Shown in pieces: positions 43,668 through 51,441 of a DNA stretch of 64,000 nucleotides (positions are counted from its first letter, which is position 1; every line of letters starts with the position of its first letter). The stretch covers positions 434,001-498,000 of the forward strand of contig DASSSY010000004.1 of NCBI GenBank assembly GCA_035708205.1, written 5' to 3'. Below the pieces are notes generated by a model. That model ran no database searches, had not been told where the DNA came from, and saw nothing but the letters and a program-made list of their open reading frames with translations. The stretch comes from DASSSY01 sp035708205 (lineage in GTDB: Bacteria; Bacteroidota; Bacteroidia; Chitinophagales; Chitinophagaceae). A program made the position numbers and the translations under genes.

Positions 43668-43787
43668 CCCCCAAAATTTTAGCGCAAATATAGCCATCTC
43701 CCGGCGATTAAGCCTTAATAGCTTGAACCTATGCCGGCATAGGTTTAAATATGGCGATCATTAAAGCAAGGTTTATCCCTGATTTCG

Positions 43788-43795
43788 TAACTTTG
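43788..43795 (+). promoter_or_regulatory. -7 element of clpX
   Basis: TAACTTTG lies 21 bases before the ATG at 43817 and inside a longer in-frame extension that begins at 43751. This favours the ATG at 43817 as the real start. Confidence 0.55.
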
Positions 43796-43816
43796 CAGGC
43801 TAAATTAATTGATTGC

Positions 43817-45070
43817 ATGCCAAAGCAAAATTCATCCAAACATTGTTCTTTTTGTGGACGTACGGAAAGAGAAGTGCAATTGCTGATTACAGGGATTGAC
43901 GGAAATATTTGTAACCAGTGTGCTGAGCAGGCGCATTTGCTGATTGAAGAGTCCAACCCGGTAAAAGGAGAAGGGAACAGGAATTCCAAATTTGACATCA
44001 AAAAGCATAAAGTTCATAAGCCCAGAGAAATCAAAGCCTTCCTGGACCAGTATATCATTGGCCAGGACGATGCCAAAAAAGTTATGGCAGTGGCCATGTA
44101 TAATCACTACAAACGGTTGATGCACCCGGCCGATGACGATGACGTGGAAATCGAGAAATCCAACATTATCATGGCCGGTGAGACGGGTACCGGTAAGACG
44201 CTTTTGGCGAAAACCGTTGCGCGGATGCTCCAGGTGCCCTTTGCCATTGCGGATGCCACGGTATTTACCCAGGCAGGCTATGTAGGCGAGGACGTTGAAA
44301 GCATTTTATCGCGTTTGCTTCAGGCCTGCGATTATGATGTTGCGGCTGCGGAAAAAGGTATTGTTTATATAGATGAGATAGATAAAATCGGCCGGAAAAG
44401 CGATAATCCTTCCATCACCAGGGACGTGAGCGGAGAAGGGGTCCAGCAGTCACTGCTGAAACTTTTGGAAGGTTCCGAAGTGCTGGTCCCTCCTCAGGGT
44501 GGCCGTAAACATCCGGAACAGAAATTGCTTAAAGTGGATACTAAAAACATCCTGTTTATTTGCGGTGGCGCTTTTGAAGGGATTGACAAGCTGATCGCCC
44601 GCCGCATGGAAGCCTCTACCATCGGCTTTAAAAGTAATCAGGAAAAAGAGCAATTGGACCGGGGTAACTTATTACAGTATGTCAATTCCCAGGATTTGCG
44701 CGCTTTTGGTCTCATCCCCGAATTATTGGGCCGATTGCCTGTGGTTACTTACCTCAATCCATTAACCAAAGAGGTTTTAAAGCGTATTCTTACCGAACCT
44801 AAAAATGCCCTGATCAAGCAATACAAGAAGTTGTTCGAATATGAAGGTATTGAATTGATTGTGGACGATGAGGCCATTGATTTCATGGTAGAGAAAGCCT
44901 ATACCTATAAGCTTGGTGGCCGTGGCCTGCGCACCATCTGCGAAATGATCCTGACCGACGCCATGTTTGAAATGCCGTCGGAAAAAGGCCTGAAGACATT
45001 TACCTTGACCCTGGACTATGCCAAAGCGAAATTGGAACGTGTGAAGCTGGAATATATGAAAGCGGCATAG
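43817..45070 (+). CDS. clpX: ATP-dependent Clp protease ATP-binding subunit ClpX
   Basis: A 417-residue AAA+ unfoldase. It has a Cys4 zinc-binding domain (C10, C13, C32, C35), Walker A GETGTGKT (121-128), the pore-loop GYVG and Walker B IVYIDEIDKI. A sensor/arginine-finger region (LGGRGLRTICE) lies near the end. It unfolds tagged proteins and feeds them to ClpP in the cytoplasm; clpP is not in the window. The start at 43817 gives the normal MPK..SSKHCSFCGR N-terminus. An 18-bp terminator follows. Confidence 0.96.
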   Translation: MPKQNSSKHCSFCGRTEREVQLLITGIDGNICNQCAEQAHLLIEESNPVKGEGNRNSKFDIKKHKVHKPREIKAFLDQYIIGQDDAKKVMAVAMYNHYKRLMHPADDDDVEIEKSNIIMAGETGTGKTLLAKTVARMLQVPFAIADATVFTQAGYVGEDVESILSRLLQACDYDVAAAEKGIVYIDEIDKIGRKSDNPSITRDVSGEGVQQSLLKLLEGSEVLVPPQGGRKHPEQKLLKVDTKNILFICGGAFEGIDKLIARRMEASTIGFKSNQEKEQLDRGNLLQYVNSQDLRAFGLIPELLGRLPVVTYLNPLTKEVLKRILTEPKNALIKQYKKLFEYEGIELIVDDEAIDFMVEKAYTYKLGGRGLRTICEMILTDAMFEMPSEKGLKTFTLTLDYAKAKLERVKLEYMKAA

Positions 45071-45100
45071 AGAGGAAATGCCGTCGGTCAGGAAATAGAT

Positions 45101-45144
45101 ATAGAATGAAAAGGCTGTTCTTTTGGACAGCCTTTTCATTCTAT
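45101..45144. terminator. bidirectional terminator between clpX and the tRNA region
   Basis: ATAGAATGAAAAGGCTGT (45101-45118) pairs perfectly with ACAGCCTTTTCATTCTAT (45127-45144), an 18-bp stem with an 8-base loop. The T-rich arm on either strand allows termination of clpX and of minus-strand transcripts from the tRNA region. Confidence 0.85.
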
Positions 45145-45145
45145 A

Positions 45146-45204
45146 GGTCCCACTTGGGCTTGAACCAAGGACCCTCCCGATAGGAATCGGGATGCTCTAA
45201 CCAA
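45146..45204 (-). pseudogene. partial tRNA copy (3' two-thirds) with altered anticodon arm
   Basis: On the minus strand this begins in the D-arm (TTGGTTAGAGCA) and runs to the 3' acceptor GGGACC. The last 29 bases are identical to the 3' end of the tRNA at 45456-45529. The 5' acceptor strand and half the D-arm are missing. In place of the CAT arm it carries a 7-bp palindrome (TCCCGAT-agga-ATCGGGA at 45175-45192). It cannot form an acceptor stem, so it is not a functional tRNA. Confidence 0.85.
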
Positions 45205-45433
45205 TGTTAGTTGAGGCAATAAGCCGTTCAATATATTTCCGGCTTTTCTTCTTTTTGATTTCCATTTCTTTTGAATAAGCCTCAGCCCGTGTTTCAAACT
45301 GTTGACACCAGACAATTTTCCAAGGCGCACCTACTTTAGTAGCCATCATGTGTTTGCTGTTGTGGCGAAATAGTCGTTTTTCCAAATCCTGAGTGCTACC
45401 GATATAATATTTGTCGGTAACTTCGGAATACAA
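45197..45433 (-). CDS. GIY-YIG nuclease domain protein, tRNA-associated
   Basis: A 78-residue frame from TTG at 45433. It shows the single-domain GIY-YIG fold: LYSEVTDKYYIGSTQDLEKRL (first part) with the catalytic Y-YIG tyrosines, Arg and HN, then AYSKEMEIKKKKSRKYIERLI with the catalytic Glu. No ATG is available. The frame is open further upstream through ATT and ATA codons into the tRNA 3' end (residues FKPKWDH would be encoded by tRNA). The stop lies in the partial tRNA copy. Such proteins resemble the UvrC N-terminal domain and homing nucleases; the target is unknown. Confidence 0.8.
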   Translation of the reverse strand: MYSEVTDKYYIGSTQDLEKRLFRHNSKHMMATKVGAPWKIVWCQQFETRAEAYSKEMEIKKKKSRKYIERLIASTNIG

Positions 45434-45455
45434 TATGTAAGCAGAGAAAGGAATG

Positions 45456-45529
45456 TGGTCCCACTTGGGCTTGAACCAAGGACCCCCTGATTATGAGTCA
45501 GGTGCTCTAACCAACTGAGCTATAGGACC
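45456..45529 (-). tRNA. tRNA with CAT anticodon (elongator Met or Ile2)
   Basis: A complete cloverleaf on the minus strand: acceptor GGTCCTA/TGGGACC with A73, D-arm AGCTCAGTTGGTTAGAGC, anticodon arm CCTGA-CTCATAA-TCAGG (anticodon CAT), T-arm CTTGGTTCAAGCCCAAG. The CCA end is not encoded. Met and lysidine-modified Ile2 tRNAs share CAT and cannot be separated safely here. A TATCTTTG -7 element on the minus strand lies at 45555-45562. Confidence 0.93.
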
Positions 45530-45554
45530 GTTCCCGGTAACGGGAAAAGAAGCG

Positions 45555-45562
45555 CAAAGATA
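45555..45562 (-). promoter_or_regulatory. -7 element for the tRNA(CAT) gene
   Basis: Plus-strand CAAAGATA is TATCTTTG on the minus strand, 26 bases before the tRNA 5' end. Confidence 0.5.
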
Positions 45563-45600
45563 AGTAATTCAGCCTGAATCTTTGCTATGGCCTGAAAAAA

Positions 45601-46095
45601 TTAATGTTCATCAGCGCTGGGACCGTAGCTGCCGGGTATGGGAATATCCAGCAAACGAAGAAAGACACCCATTTGCGCCCGGTGATGTATAATCTGGCTG
45701 AGCGCCATGCGAATCACTTCGGCCTTAGAAGTTTGACTGTAAATCTCATTGCCGCTGCGTAAAGTCCAGACTTTATCCAGAATGGCTTCGTTTTCGGGCA
45801 GAAGTTGCGATCGCCCGTTGTCCAAAGATTGTTCAAATAGCTTTATCAGCTCTTTGGTATTATTAATCATGGTAGGTTTGTACTCATTTTTTTCAAAATC
45901 CAGCTCGTCAGTAGTCAATGCCATCGTAATCCAGGTAGGCAGTTCGGCAATATGGGTGGATAGCTGTCGTATGGTCATGCTCTTTGAATGAGGTTGCCAG
46001 TCGTATTTATCATCCGGGATACGTTCCAGCATTTTGCGGGTAATAACTGATTCCTGTTCCAGTTCTTTTGAGAAGATGGGAATTAATTGTGCCAT
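45601..46095 (-). CDS. DinB family protein
   Basis: A 164-residue four-helix DinB/YfiT-like protein. It has the probable metal-binding histidines in TIRQLSTHIAELPTWI (near 48) and SQIIHHRAQMGVFLRLL (near 137), and the typical end IPIPGSYGPSADE. DinB-like proteins are metal-binding, thiol-transferase-related or of unknown function; no specific role can be given. It is transcribed alone on the minus strand, divergent from nothing recognisable. Confidence 0.88.
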   Translation of the reverse strand: MAQLIPIFSKELEQESVITRKMLERIPDDKYDWQPHSKSMTIRQLSTHIAELPTWITMALTTDELDFEKNEYKPTMINNTKELIKLFEQSLDNGRSQLLPENEAILDKVWTLRSGNEIYSQTSKAEVIRMALSQIIHHRAQMGVFLRLLDIPIPGSYGPSADEH

Positions 46096-46198
46096 TGTTT
46101 AAGATTTTAATGGGGTTAAAGAATAATACAAAATAAAGACAGGATAGTGACAAGGGGATGTCAGTAAGTCTCCCGGCCGGCAAAAAATAATCACCGGG

Positions 46199-46232
46199 AT
46201 AAAAAAACAGCCATAAGTTCTATGGCTGTTTT
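46199..46232 (-). terminator. Rho-independent terminator of ftsH
   Basis: On the minus strand AACAGCCATA, a 5-base loop and TATGGCTGTT form a 10-bp stem followed by seven T. It lies about 20 bases after the ftsH stop. Confidence 0.85.
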
Positions 46233-46250
46233 GGAGAGGGGTATATACAC

Positions 46251-48356
46251 TTAGGCTTTTTCATCGTCAGGATAGCGGTCCGTTGCCGTATGGTCCAGGG
46301 TTGTGGTTTGATTGCTTTGGTCCGGATGGCTTTTCAGCGCTTCACTGACAGGGAGGCTATCGGCTGCGGGTTGCACATCAGATGACTGGTTGTCGTCGAA
46401 TGGGCGTTTACCGATCAGTCGTTCCAGGTCATCCTTATAGAGCACTTCTTTGCGCAATAGTTCCTCGGCCAACGCCTTTAAATGGTGTTTGTGCTCTGTC
46501 AACAGGCTGATGGCGCGTTCATATTGTTTTTGGATCATCTGCCGTACTTCCTGGTCGATCATTTCGGCCGTTGCCTCGGAATAAGGTTTGCTCATGTTGT
46601 ATTCCTGCTGGGAGTCATGGAAAGACACATGGCCAACCTTGCCGTTCATGCCGTAAATGGACACCATGGAATAGGCCATTTTGGTTACCCGCTCCAGGTC
46701 GTTTTGAGCTCCCGTTGAAATCCGGCCGAAGGTGATTTCTTCAGCCGCACGGCCGCCAAACAGGCCAACCATCTGGTCGTTCATTTGCTCGGTAGTGTAC
46801 AGGAATTGTTCTTTAGGCAGATATTGAGCGTAACCCAATGCCGCCACTCCACGCGGAACGATGGATACTTTGATCAAAGGATGGGCATATTCCAGGAACC
46901 AGCCGCAAATGGCATGACCGGCCTCATGAAAAGCGATGATCTTCTTCTCGTCCGGAAGAATGATCTTATTTTTCTTTTCCAGTCCGCCGATCACACGGTC
47001 AATGGCATCGTTGAAATCCTGCATGTGCACTTCCGCTTTCCCGTTCCTGGCAGCAATCAAGGCGGCTTCATTACAGATATTGGCAATATCCGCGCCGGCA
47101 AAGCCGGGTGTTTGTAAGGCCAGTTTCTTGATGTCCAAGTTCGGCGCTTTTTTGATCGGTTGCAGGTGTACTTCAAATATCTTTTCGCGGCCGTTAATGT
47201 CCGGGATATCAATGGATATCTGCCGGTCGAACCGGCCAGGACGCAGGAGCGCCGAGTCCAGCACATCCGGGCGGTTGGTGGCGGCCAGGATAATGATGCC
47301 GCTATCGCCGCTAAAGCCATCCATTTCGACCAAAAGCTGGTTCAGGGTGTTTTCACGCTCGTCATTGCTCACAACAGCGTTTTTGCCCCTGGCGCGGCCA
47401 ATGGCGTCAATTTCATCAATAAATACGATACAGGGCGATTTGTCACGGGCCTGCTTAAACAAATCCCGGACGCGGCTGGCACCGACACCTACAAACATTT
47501 CCACGAAATCACTGCCGGACATGGAAAAAAACGGTACCTGGGCCTCTCCGGCAACGGCTTTTGCCAGTAAGGTCTTACCGGTTCCTGGAGGACCTATCAG
47601 TAGTGCGCCTTTAGGGATCTTTCCACCCAATGATGTATATTTTTTCGGGTTTTTCAGGAAATCGACGATTTCCATGACTTCAACCTTAGCCTCATCCAGT
47701 CCGGCGACATCATTGAAGGTAACGTTCACTTTCGTACCTTTTTCGAACAACTGGGCTTTGGATTTTCCGATGCTGAAGATGCCGCTGCCGCCGCCTGCAC
47801 CGCCGGGGCCCATTCTTCTGAACAGGATTATCCACAGGACAATAATGCCGACAAACAGCAAAATACCACTGCTCATCAAATCGCGGAAAAAGCTGCCTCT
47901 CGTTTCGATTATTACGGGAACTTCCTGTTGCCCCTTGGCGGACATTTCCTGCATGGCCGCCTGATACTTCCGGTCAAAGGCGTCATAAGTGCCGATGTTG
48001 AATTTTAGGTCCGGGTTGACGGATGAGGAGAAGCCCATAGGCCCGGTTTTAGGCTTTTCCGCAGACTTGTCGGGATGGTTCAGGTACACTTCCGCGAAGT
48101 CCTTGTTGACCACCACCACTTTTTTAACCAGTCCTTTTTCCAGGTAGTTTTCCTTAAAATCCAGCCAATTGGTTGTTTTTTCAGTAGAATCCATACTGCC
48201 GCCAAAAAACTGCAGGCCGATAAGTACCAGCACGATCAGCCCGTAGATCCAATACATATTGAACTTTGGACCGCGTTTATTACCATTGGGATTGTTGCCG
48301 TTGAATCGGGGCGGCATACCACCGTTACCCCTTGGCATTTTATTGTTTTCTTCCAT
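46251..48356 (-). CDS. ftsH: ATP-dependent zinc metalloprotease FtsH
   Basis: A 701-residue membrane AAA+ protease. It has a Gly/Asn-rich N-terminus, a membrane segment near 34-51, a periplasmic domain, a second segment near 160-180, an AAA module with Walker A GPPGTGKT (near 255) and Walker B FIDEIDAIG, and the SRH region. The zinc motif HEAGH lies near 478. It degrades misfolded membrane and some soluble proteins. The acidic/Ser-rich C-terminal tail (about 650-701) is variable in the family. The gene follows rsfS on the same strand, 98 bases away, and may be cotranscribed. Confidence 0.97.
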   Translation of the reverse strand: MEENNKMPRGNGGMPPRFNGNNPNGNKRGPKFNMYWIYGLIVLVLIGLQFFGGSMDSTEKTTNWLDFKENYLEKGLVKKVVVVNKDFAEVYLNHPDKSAEKPKTGPMGFSSSVNPDLKFNIGTYDAFDRKYQAAMQEMSAKGQQEVPVIIETRGSFFRDLMSSGILLFVGIIVLWIILFRRMGPGGAGGGSGIFSIGKSKAQLFEKGTKVNVTFNDVAGLDEAKVEVMEIVDFLKNPKKYTSLGGKIPKGALLIGPPGTGKTLLAKAVAGEAQVPFFSMSGSDFVEMFVGVGASRVRDLFKQARDKSPCIVFIDEIDAIGRARGKNAVVSNDERENTLNQLLVEMDGFSGDSGIIILAATNRPDVLDSALLRPGRFDRQISIDIPDINGREKIFEVHLQPIKKAPNLDIKKLALQTPGFAGADIANICNEAALIAARNGKAEVHMQDFNDAIDRVIGGLEKKNKIILPDEKKIIAFHEAGHAICGWFLEYAHPLIKVSIVPRGVAALGYAQYLPKEQFLYTTEQMNDQMVGLFGGRAAEEITFGRISTGAQNDLERVTKMAYSMVSIYGMNGKVGHVSFHDSQQEYNMSKPYSEATAEMIDQEVRQMIQKQYERAISLLTEHKHHLKALAEELLRKEVLYKDDLERLIGKRPFDDNQSSDVQPAADSLPVSEALKSHPDQSNQTTTLDHTATDRYPDDEKA

Positions 48357-48454
48357 AATTGTTTGCTTCGCAATGTTCTGGCTACTTCATCATGAGCCAA
48401 TATCTAAGATTTAGGAGGCTTATGTTAAACCTAATTAATGAAAAGGAGGACTGT

Positions 48455-48850
48455 TTACGCCGTATGCTCTGTCCTTTTGCCGTCCAGCCATAAGCCTTCA
48501 AGGTCATAAAACTTTCTTTCTTCCTCTTTGAAGATATGGACAACGATATCGATATAGTCAATAAGCGTCCATCCTTCACCATGCTGTATGTGGTAGGGCT
48601 TTTCGCCGCAATGCTCCAAAACCGTTTTCTCGACGTGGTTGCAAATAGCCTGCATTTGAACCGGGTTGTTGGCTTCGCAAAGAATAAAATAATCGGCAAC
48701 GGCTTCGTCAATACCTTGCAGGTCGATAGAAACAATATTAGCTCCTTTTTTATCTCCCACAGCCCTTATGGCTGTTGTCAATAGACCGTTACCTTCATGT
48801 TCAGCGGAAAGAAAACTGTCTGTTCTTAATGTTTGATTTAGTTTTTCCAA
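48455..48850 (-). CDS. rsfS: ribosome silencing factor RsfS
   Basis: A 131-residue protein if started at TTG 48850. It has the DUF143/Iojap fold with DKKGANIVSIDLQGI, VADYFILCEANN and HGEGWTLIDYIDIVVHIF. RsfS binds L14 and blocks subunit joining under nutrient limitation. A longer frame to ATG 48922 exists, but a TAATTTTG -7 element at 48892-48899 (minus strand) would place the transcript start inside it. The following gene on this strand is ftsH, and birA diverges upstream. Confidence 0.85.
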   Translation of the reverse strand: MEKLNQTLRTDSFLSAEHEGNGLLTTAIRAVGDKKGANIVSIDLQGIDEAVADYFILCEANNPVQMQAICNHVEKTVLEHCGEKPYHIQHGEGWTLIDYIDIVVHIFKEEERKFYDLEGLWLDGKRTEHTA

Positions 48851-48891
48851 ATAGTTTAAATCCTTTGTTCTTGTTTTACTGTAATTTCGTT

Positions 48892-48899
48892 CAAAATTA
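48892..48899 (-). promoter_or_regulatory. -7 element of rsfS
   Basis: Plus-strand CAAAATTA reads TAATTTTG on the minus strand. It predicts transcription from near 48885 and argues against the ATG at 48922 as the rsfS start. Confidence 0.5.
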
Positions 48900-48908
48900 C
48901 GGAATCTT

Positions 48909-49688
48909 TTGGCACAAACCATATCCTCCGGGGAGCCGAAATGGCTCTATCATTTTGATACTTTAGAAAGTACCAACAATTATGCCATGCGCCTTATCGA
49001 CGACGGAATGGCACAACACGGACAAGGGATATGGGCGGACCGGCAATTGAAAGGCAAAGGGCAAAGAGGGAATACCTGGCAGGACCATCCGGGCAACCTC
49101 AAATTCAGCCTGATCGTTGTGCCGGCCAAGTCGCTGCAAACACCGTTCCGGCTGAGTATGCTGGTAGCCGCGACTTTAGTGCAATATCTCAGGATAATTC
49201 TTCCCGTAAATTGCCAAATCGCTGTTAAATGGCCTAATGATCTCTACGTTAATGACAAAAAGGCATGTGGCCTGCTGATTGAAAATGTTTTCCGGGGGGC
49301 ACAGTGGGCCTTTGCCGTTATCGGTATCGGGTTAAATGTTAACCAAACGGAATTCTCCGGAGATTTACGGCAAAAAGCGACTTCAATGAGCTTAGCGTCG
49401 GGTAGCCGGTCATTTGACTTATTGGAGATCATTACGGATTTGCGGCATGGTATTCTGAACAAGTTTTTGGCTGCGGAAACGTTGAACAATGAGCTGTTGC
49501 TGCGTGATTATAACCGGTTTTTGTATAAAAGGAATTGCCCGGTCGCCTTTAGGGAAAGACTTTCCGGGCGGCTTTTTGAAGCGGATGTTGCCGGGGTGGA
49601 TGAAGATGGCCGGCTGTTGCTGCGATTGCCCGGTGGCCTTCAGTCTTTTGCTTATGGCAGTCTGGAATGGCTGCTGCAGGAAGATTAG
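48909..49688 (+). CDS. birA: biotin--[acetyl-CoA-carboxylase] ligase
   Basis: A 259-residue biotin protein ligase catalytic domain. It has STNNYAMRLIDDG, the biotinyl-AMP loop KGKGQRGNTW (a variant of GRGRRGR), KWPNDLYVNDKKACGLLIE and a C-terminal SH3-like part. There is no N-terminal DNA-binding domain, so it is not a BirA repressor. It would biotinylate carrier proteins such as the one at 40472. The start is TTG at 48909; no in-frame ATG occurs before residue 28. The gene diverges from rsfS. Confidence 0.92.
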   Translation: MAQTISSGEPKWLYHFDTLESTNNYAMRLIDDGMAQHGQGIWADRQLKGKGQRGNTWQDHPGNLKFSLIVVPAKSLQTPFRLSMLVAATLVQYLRIILPVNCQIAVKWPNDLYVNDKKACGLLIENVFRGAQWAFAVIGIGLNVNQTEFSGDLRQKATSMSLASGSRSFDLLEIITDLRHGILNKFLAAETLNNELLLRDYNRFLYKRNCPVAFRERLSGRLFEADVAGVDEDGRLLLRLPGGLQSFAYGSLEWLLQED

Positions 49689-49728
49689 CTTTTATTTGAA
49701 CCAGTGATGTTGCCGGTGGCGCTCCAGA

Positions 49729-49763
49729 TTTGCCGGTGTTTTCTTTAAAATCGATTATTTTTG
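49729..49763 (+). promoter_or_regulatory. promoter of the lptE-like gene
   Basis: TTTG at 49729-49732 and TATTTTTG at 49756-49763 are 23 bases apart. The predicted transcript start is within a few bases of the ATG at 49771, so the mRNA may be nearly leaderless. Confidence 0.6.
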
Positions 49764-49770
49764 CCGTTCT

Positions 49771-50265
49771 ATGCGGAAAGTTTATTTTTTGGTGCTAGGA
49801 CTGTTTGCTTTATCCGGCTGCGGTGTGTATAGCCTTTCCGGTGCCAATATCAGCGGAAAAACGATCAATATTCACACTTTTCAGAACCGGGCGGCGAATG
49901 TGGTACCCTCTTTGGCCACTAACCTGTCGAATAAGATCAGAAACCAGATATTGTCGCAAACCGGCCTGGCGCCTGTCAATACCGATGATGCCGATTATGA
50001 TCTGCAATGCACGATTACCGGTTATAATGTTACGATTACCGGTATGCAGAGCCAGACCATGGCATCCCAAAACCGGCTGACGATTTCTGTGGAGGTCACG
50101 TTTACCAATCGCTTGGATAAGAAATCGGATTTTAAGCAAACCTTTAGCCGGTTCGCGGACTTTCCGGCCAGCCAGCAATTACAATCTGTTGAAAATGATC
50201 TGATCGATAAAATCGGTGACCAGCTGGCAGAAGATATTTTCAATAAGGCCTTTGTGAACTGGTAA
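49771..50265 (+). CDS. LptE-like outer-membrane lipoprotein
   Basis: A 164-residue lipoprotein with signal peptide and lipobox LSGC (Cys17). It opens GVYSLSGANISGKTINIHTFQNRA, whose first part is typical of Bacteroidota LptE, and continues with a YDLQCTITGYNV strand region and an amphipathic C-terminal helix. LptE helps LptD insert lipopolysaccharide into the outer membrane. Sequence conservation in the family is low, so the call rests on pattern and size. It precedes the helical protein gene at 50302 and secG. Confidence 0.82.
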   Translation: MRKVYFLVLGLFALSGCGVYSLSGANISGKTINIHTFQNRAANVVPSLATNLSNKIRNQILSQTGLAPVNTDDADYDLQCTITGYNVTITGMQSQTMASQNRLTISVEVTFTNRLDKKSDFKQTFSRFADFPASQQLQSVENDLIDKIGDQLAEDIFNKAFVNW

Positions 50266-50301
50266 ATTTCTTTTTGTATTTTCGCTTTCTCTAAAAATAT
50301 A

Positions 50302-51051
50302 TTGTATCCTGTGACCGAAAAGGCCCTCATCTCATCCTGGTTGGATCAGCCGACGTTTATTAAGCAAGAGACGGCAGGGCGACTGCATGACCTCTGCGTC
50401 AGGTTTCCCCTTTTTGTGCCCCTGCATTATTTAAAGGCATTGCGGGCAAATAGCTATGAATCCGCTTCCTTAAATAATCTATATAAATTGTTCCCGGTTA
50501 ACCGGGTGCTTATCCATCAATTGTTTACGAATTGTGAGAGAGGGCGTCAACGAGCCGAAGAGCCGCTTTTCCCGGATGAAACGCTCAGGGCTGCCGCGTC
50601 CGGACAGGATTATTTTGCACAGCAAGGCGTTGAGGTCAATACGGATCTTCCGGACCGGAAGACGACGGCAGAGGTTTTGTCCACAGAGAAAGACCTGATG
50701 GTGGTCATGAGCTTTTCAGAATGGCTTCGATACCTGGAGCGTCGTTCTCAAAAAGCTAAGGAAGAGGAGGCCGGTAAAAGCGCCCTGCGCGCCTTATGGC
50801 AAAAGCAAAAATTAACAGCAGCTATTGAGGAAGAGGAAGAAGAAATCCCTGAGAATGTTTTTGAGATGGCGGTTAATTCCATTACGGCAAAAGAAGAGCT
50901 GATCAGTGAATCCATGGCCGCCGTGTACGCTCTCCAGGGCAAAAAGGAAAAGGCCATGGATATGTATAAGAAATTAAGTTTGCAAAATCCTGAAAAAAGC
51001 GCTTATTTTGCAAAAAAAATTGAAATACTTCAAAAGGATCTGGATATATGA
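50302..51051 (+). CDS. hypothetical protein upstream of secG, helical, TPR-like C-terminus
   Basis: A 249-residue protein without signal peptide or membrane segment. It is predominantly helical. The C-terminal part (AAVYALQGKKEKAMDMYKKLS then NPEKSAYFAKKIEIL) resembles a single TPR unit, and a Glu-rich stretch EEEEEEIPENVFE lies near residue 175. I do not recognise a named family. It overlaps secG by four bases (ATGA), so the two are translationally coupled, and it is often conserved next to LptE and SecG in Bacteroidota (from general familiarity, not checked). Start TTG 50302 or GTG 50311. Confidence 0.75.
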   Translation: MYPVTEKALISSWLDQPTFIKQETAGRLHDLCVRFPLFVPLHYLKALRANSYESASLNNLYKLFPVNRVLIHQLFTNCERGRQRAEEPLFPDETLRAAASGQDYFAQQGVEVNTDLPDRKTTAEVLSTEKDLMVVMSFSEWLRYLERRSQKAKEEEAGKSALRALWQKQKLTAAIEEEEEEIPENVFEMAVNSITAKEELISESMAAVYALQGKKEKAMDMYKKLSLQNPEKSAYFAKKIEILQKDLDI

Positions 51052-51368
51052 CAACCCTGTTAATTGTATTGTGCATTATTGGTAGCATCGCTTTGGGTTT
51101 TGTGATTTTGATTCAAAAGCCTAAAGGTGGCGGCCTTTCCGGGGCGTTTGGCAGCGTGGGTGCCCAGGTCATGGGTGTGAAGCAATCGGGTGATGCCACT
51201 GAAAAGGCAACCTGGTACATTATGGCCGCGATCGCGATATTATGTATCATTTCCGTATTTACGCTTCAGGTGGTGCATACACAGCCGCAACAACAGCAAC
51301 AGGAGCAGCCCGGCCAGAATGCCCAACAGCCCGGTCAGCAGGGCGAGGCTTTGCCCGTTCAGAAATAA
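51048..51368 (+). CDS. secG: preprotein translocase subunit SecG
   Basis: A 106-residue protein with two membrane helices (3-21 and 54-75) joined by the family segment QKPKGGGLSGAFG and a Gln/Pro-rich C-terminal tail. SecG is the third subunit of the SecYEG channel and assists SecA-driven export. It overlaps the previous gene by four bases and is followed by a terminator at 51389. Confidence 0.93.
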   Translation: MTTLLIVLCIIGSIALGFVILIQKPKGGGLSGAFGSVGAQVMGVKQSGDATEKATWYIMAAIAILCIISVFTLQVVHTQPQQQQQEQPGQNAQQPGQQGEALPVQK

Positions 51369-51388
51369 TTGAAAGCTTTTTCATTCAG

Positions 51389-51424
51389 AGCGTCTCTCTT
51401 TTAAGATCAGAGGCGCTTTTTTAT
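51389..51424 (+). terminator. Rho-independent terminator after secG
   Basis: AGCGTCTCT and AGAGGCGCT pair over nine positions with one G-U, around an 11-base loop, followed by TTTTTTATTTT. Confidence 0.75.
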
Positions 51425-51441
51425 TTTCAGAAACATTATCC

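Larger units (their letters stand above)
45146..45529 (-). mobile_element. putative minimal cassette: tRNA - GIY-YIG frame - partial tRNA
   Basis: A 29-base perfect direct repeat of the tRNA 3' end (45146-45174 and 45457-45485) flanks a small GIY-YIG nuclease frame. The nuclease stop codon (45197-45199) lies within the partial tRNA copy. Its open frame extends upstream into the 3' end of the intact tRNA. The layout is what would remain if a short unit carrying its own tRNA 3' end had inserted at the tRNA gene, restoring the gene and leaving a repeat. Mobility itself is inferred. Confidence 0.55.

Noticed and set aside
43668..43816. Guanidine riboswitch in front of the SMR exporter
   Set aside because: The space upstream is short and shows none of the conserved hairpins; drug versus guanidinium export remains open.
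45146..45204. A second functional tRNA next to clpX
   Set aside because: The 5' acceptor strand and half the D-arm are missing, so no cloverleaf can form.
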